Source: Pararhodobacter sp. (lineage in GTDB: Bacteria > Pseudomonadota > Alphaproteobacteria > Rhodobacterales > Rhodobacteraceae). Taken from it: a DNA stretch of 59,549 bases. Where the stretch lies: positions 1 to 59,549 of the forward strand of contig JAFIEG010000020.1 of NCBI GenBank assembly GCA_020832665.1. Direction: 5' to 3'. Position numbers and translations under genes: made by a program. Within the stretch, counting starts at the first letter, position 1. Each line of letters starts with the position of its first letter. This document shows positions 57,541 through 59,549 of the stretch, in pieces. The notes beneath the pieces were generated by a model. It did not search any database. It had not been told where the DNA came from and worked only from the letters and a program-made list of their open reading frames with translations.

Positions 57541-58529
57541 TGCGACTCGCCATCCTGCTCGCCCTGCTGTCAACGCTGGTTGCCGTGCTCTTCGGCGCCT
57601 CGCTCCTGATCGGCCCGGCGGGCCTTGCGCCGGCGCAGGCGCTGGCCGCCCTGATCCGCGGCGAGGGCACCGCCGAAACCCTGGTCATGCGCGAAATCCG
57701 CCTGCCAAGGGCGCTGCTGGCGGCGATGATCGGCGCCTCGCTGGGCCTGGCCGGCGCCGCCATGCAGGGCTATCTGCGCAACCCTCTGGCCGAGCCGGGG
57801 CTGATCGGCGTCTCGGGCTCGGCCGCGCTGGGGGCGGTGATCGCGCTGCAAACCGGCGCCGCCGCCGCCTTTGCGCTGGCGCTGCCGCTGGCAGCGCTGA
57901 CCGGCGCGGTGGCGGCGGTGGCACTGATTCTCATGCTTGCCGGGCGCCAGGGCCGCTCGATCACGCTTATCCTGGCCGGCATCGCCGTCTCGGCCATGGC
58001 CGGCGCGCTCACCTCGCTGGTGCTCAACCTCTCGCCCAACCCCTTCGCCGCCGCCGAGATCATGTTCTGGATGATGGGCTCGCTTGCCGATCGCTCGATG
58101 AGCCATGTCTGGCTGGCGCTACCGCTGATGGCGCTGGGCTGGGCACTGCTGGCCACGCTCGGGCGCGGGCTCGACGCGCTGACACTGGGTGAGGATGCAG
58201 CCGAAAGTCTCGGCCACTCGCTCGCCCGGCTGCGGCTGACCCTTGTTGCCGGCACCGCCTGCGTGGTCGGCGCAGGCACGGCGGTGGCCGGCGCCATTGG
58301 CTTCGTCGGCCTCGTCGTGCCGCATATCCTGCGCCCGGCGGTGGGCGCGCGCCCCTCGCATCTGCTCGCCGCCTCGGCGCTGGGCGGCGCGGCGATGGTG
58401 CTCGCCGCCGATATCGCCGTGCGCCTGATCCTGCCCGAGCGCGACCTCAAGCTCGGCGTGCTCACCGCGCTGGTCGGCGCGCCGCTCTTCTTGCACCTGA
58501 TCTACCGCACCCGACGCGAGGGGCTGTGA
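57537..58529 (+). CDS. btuC: Cobalamin ABC transporter permease BtuC (FecCD family)
   Basis: 330 residues with ~9-10 hydrophobic segments. FecCD motifs: REIRLPRALLAAMIGASLGL, AGAAMQGYLRNPLAEPGLIG, WMMGSLADRS and FVGLVVPHILRPAVG, ending GAPLFLHLIYRTRR. Works with BtuD and BtuF in the inner membrane. The start MMRLAIL overlaps the btuF stop; a dispersed repeat separates it from btuD. Confidence 0.93.
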   Translation: MMRLAILLALLSTLVAVLFGASLLIGPAGLAPAQALAALIRGEGTAETLVMREIRLPRALLAAMIGASLGLAGAAMQGYLRNPLAEPGLIGVSGSAALGAVIALQTGAAAAFALALPLAALTGAVAAVALILMLAGRQGRSITLILAGIAVSAMAGALTSLVLNLSPNPFAAAEIMFWMMGSLADRSMSHVWLALPLMALGWALLATLGRGLDALTLGEDAAESLGHSLARLRLTLVAGTACVVGAGTAVAGAIGFVGLVVPHILRPAVGARPSHLLAASALGGAAMVLAADIAVRLILPERDLKLGVLTALVGAPLFLHLIYRTRREGL

Positions 58530-58542
58530 TGACCGCCCTGCC

Positions 58543-58614
58543 CTTCATCTTGCTTCAAGTACGCCGGGGGGAGTCCAGCCTCGCCCCGAGGCAGGAGGGG
58601 GGGCAGCGCCCCCC
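58543..58614. repeat. Composite Rhodobacteraceae intergenic repeat (copy C, inverted) inside the btu operon
   Basis: CTTCATCTTGCTTCAAGTACGC, GGGGGGAGTC, a CCTCGCC-CCGAGG region and GGGGGCAGCGCCCCC at the far end: the inverted form of copies A and B. It fills the 112-bp gap between btuC and btuD, where ABC genes normally overlap. TGATGACC at the btuC stop and CATGACC at the btuD start are similar on its two sides. Confidence 0.75.
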
Positions 58615-58641
58615 TGCCCCGCCCGCCACGGGGCGGCGGCC

Positions 58642-59400
58642 ATGACCGTTCTCGCACTCGACCACCTCACCGCCAGCCGCGGCAACCGCCAGGTGCTGCA
58701 CGATGTCTCGCTCGCCATCGGCGCAGGCGAATTCGTGGGCCTGCTCGGCCCCAACGGTGCCGGCAAGACAACGCTGCTGCGCGCCGCCCTGGGGCTGATG
58801 CCGGCGCAGGGCAACAGCAACCTCGCCGCGATGGAACGCCGCGCGCGCGCGCGCCACGTTGCCTGGCTGCCGCAAACGCGCGAGATCGCCTGGCCGGTCA
58901 GCGTCGAACAGATCGTCACCCTGGGCCGCGCCCCGCATCTTTCCCCTGGCCAGCGCCCGGGGCACGAGGACCGAAGCGCAATCGACACTGCGCTCGCCCG
59001 CATGGGGCTCGAGGATTTCCGCCACCGCATCGCCACGCAGCTTTCAGGCGGCGAGCAGGCGCGCGTGCTCATCGCCCGCGCGCTGGCGCAGCAAACGCCG
59101 CTGCTGATGGCCGACGAACCCGCCGCCGGGCTCGACCCGGCCAACCAGATCGCGCTGATGACGCTCTTTGCCGAAACCGCCGCATCCGGGCGCACGGTCA
59201 TCGCCGCCATGCACGATCTCGGCCTCGCCGTGCGCCACTGCACCCGCCTCGTGGTGCTCGATCAGGGGCGGCTGGTCGCCGATGGCCCGCCGGCGCAGGT
59301 GCTTACCCCGGCGCTGCTGGCGCAGGTCTTCCATATCAGCGCACATTTCGAACACGGCCCCGCCGGCCCGGTCTTCCAGCCGCTTCAGGTGATCGCATGA
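58642..59400 (+). CDS. btuD: Cobalamin ABC transporter ATPase BtuD
   Basis: 252 residues. Walker A GLLGPNGAGKTTLLRAALGL, Q-loop VAWLPQTREIAWPVSVEQ, signature QLSGGEQARVLIARALA, Walker B LLMADEPAAGLDPANQ and the H-loop AMHDLGLAV. The highly similar FecE/HmuV ATPases are excluded by context. Its stop overlaps a following start (ATGA). Confidence 0.94.
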   Translation: MTVLALDHLTASRGNRQVLHDVSLAIGAGEFVGLLGPNGAGKTTLLRAALGLMPAQGNSNLAAMERRARARHVAWLPQTREIAWPVSVEQIVTLGRAPHLSPGQRPGHEDRSAIDTALARMGLEDFRHRIATQLSGGEQARVLIARALAQQTPLLMADEPAAGLDPANQIALMTLFAETAASGRTVIAAMHDLGLAVRHCTRLVVLDQGRLVADGPPAQVLTPALLAQVFHISAHFEHGPAGPVFQPLQVIA

Positions 59401-59549
59401 CAGGGTTCCGCGCCGAGTTCCGCGCCGCCGCCCCGCCCCCGCCCCCCCCCCCCGCCCGGGGGGGGGGGCGCACCCCCCGCCCGCCCCACCGCCGCCCCCC
59501 CACGCCAGCCCGGCAAGAAGGCCGCCAGAGACCGGCCGAAAGCCGAGAA
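59397..59549 (+). CDS. Start of an unidentified next gene; sequence unreliable
   Basis: ATG 59397 overlaps the btuD stop and opens MTGFRAEFRAAA, after which the sequence turns into runs of C and G (59434-59510) that translate as Pro/Gly/Arg repeats. The coupling suggests a fifth operon member, perhaps a cobalamin-salvage gene, but nothing diagnostic can be read. The homopolymers look like base-calling error at a contig end. Confidence 0.4.
   Translation, partial: MTGFRAEFRAAAPPPPPPPARGGGRTPRPPHRRPPTPARQEGRQRPAESRE

Overview
This is a GC-rich chromosomal window from an alphaproteobacterium, very probably a Rhodobacteraceae (Rhodobacterales) member. The basis is gene content and order (rpsP-rimM-small ORF-trmD-rplS-rpmE, tsaE-addB-addA, a MipZ/ParA-like ATPase), an FnrL-type box, and the composite GGGGGCGCTGCCCCC intergenic repeat that I recognise from genomes of this family. 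The last ~150 bases collapse into C/G homopolymers, so the window probably ends at a poor-quality contig end. No insertion sequence, prophage or CRISPR array was seen.

Layout. 1-13.7 kb: the 5' part of smc (minus); a TsoY-like membrane protein; a D-arginine-dehydrogenase-like flavoprotein with a DUF938 methyltransferase; an AhpD-like protein behind an FNR-type box; argD-argF; ilvD with an overlapping lipoprotein gene; a FadH-like flavoprotein. 13.7-25.3 kb: a LysR regulator, tsaE-addB-addA (DNA repair and tRNA t6A), hslV with a heat-shock-type promoter, a methyltransferase, an outer-membrane polysaccharide export lipoprotein and tRNA-Cys. 25.5-31.0 kb: an amidase and a LuxR-type regulator divergent from a damaged hydroxycinnamate locus, consisting of feruloyl-CoA synthase with a one-base frameshift, a thiolase cut to its first ~45 codons, and an intact MarR regulator.

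31.2-37.6 kb: a six-gene minus-strand operon (TRAP transporter in the order dctM-dctP-dctQ, M81 metallopeptidase, alpha/beta hydrolase, ornithine-cyclodeaminase family enzyme). It is preceded by a large dyad made of two TTTTC-N6-GAAAA boxes. This looks like an uptake-and-degradation system for an unidentified amide- or peptide-like nutrient and is the best candidate for undescribed biology here. 37.8-47.8 kb: malate synthase G, a small protein, the MipZ-like ATPase, the ribosomal/tRNA-modification block, chorismate mutase, a GNAT enzyme, ffh and trpS. 47.9-48.6 kb: a rhomboid-fold protein that lacks the catalytic residues.

49-54.3 kb: a MarR regulator divergent from the three-gene N-acetylglutaminylglutamine amide (NAGGN) osmoprotectant cluster. 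54.5-59.4 kb: a cobalamin riboswitch followed by btuB-btuF-btuC-btuD for B12 uptake, and the first codons of one more gene. Most genes are ordinary housekeeping or metabolism. The unusual signals are the TRAP/M81 operon with its operator, the decaying hydroxycinnamate locus, the dispersed palindromic repeats that sit even inside operons, the dead rhomboid and several small conserved-looking ORFs.
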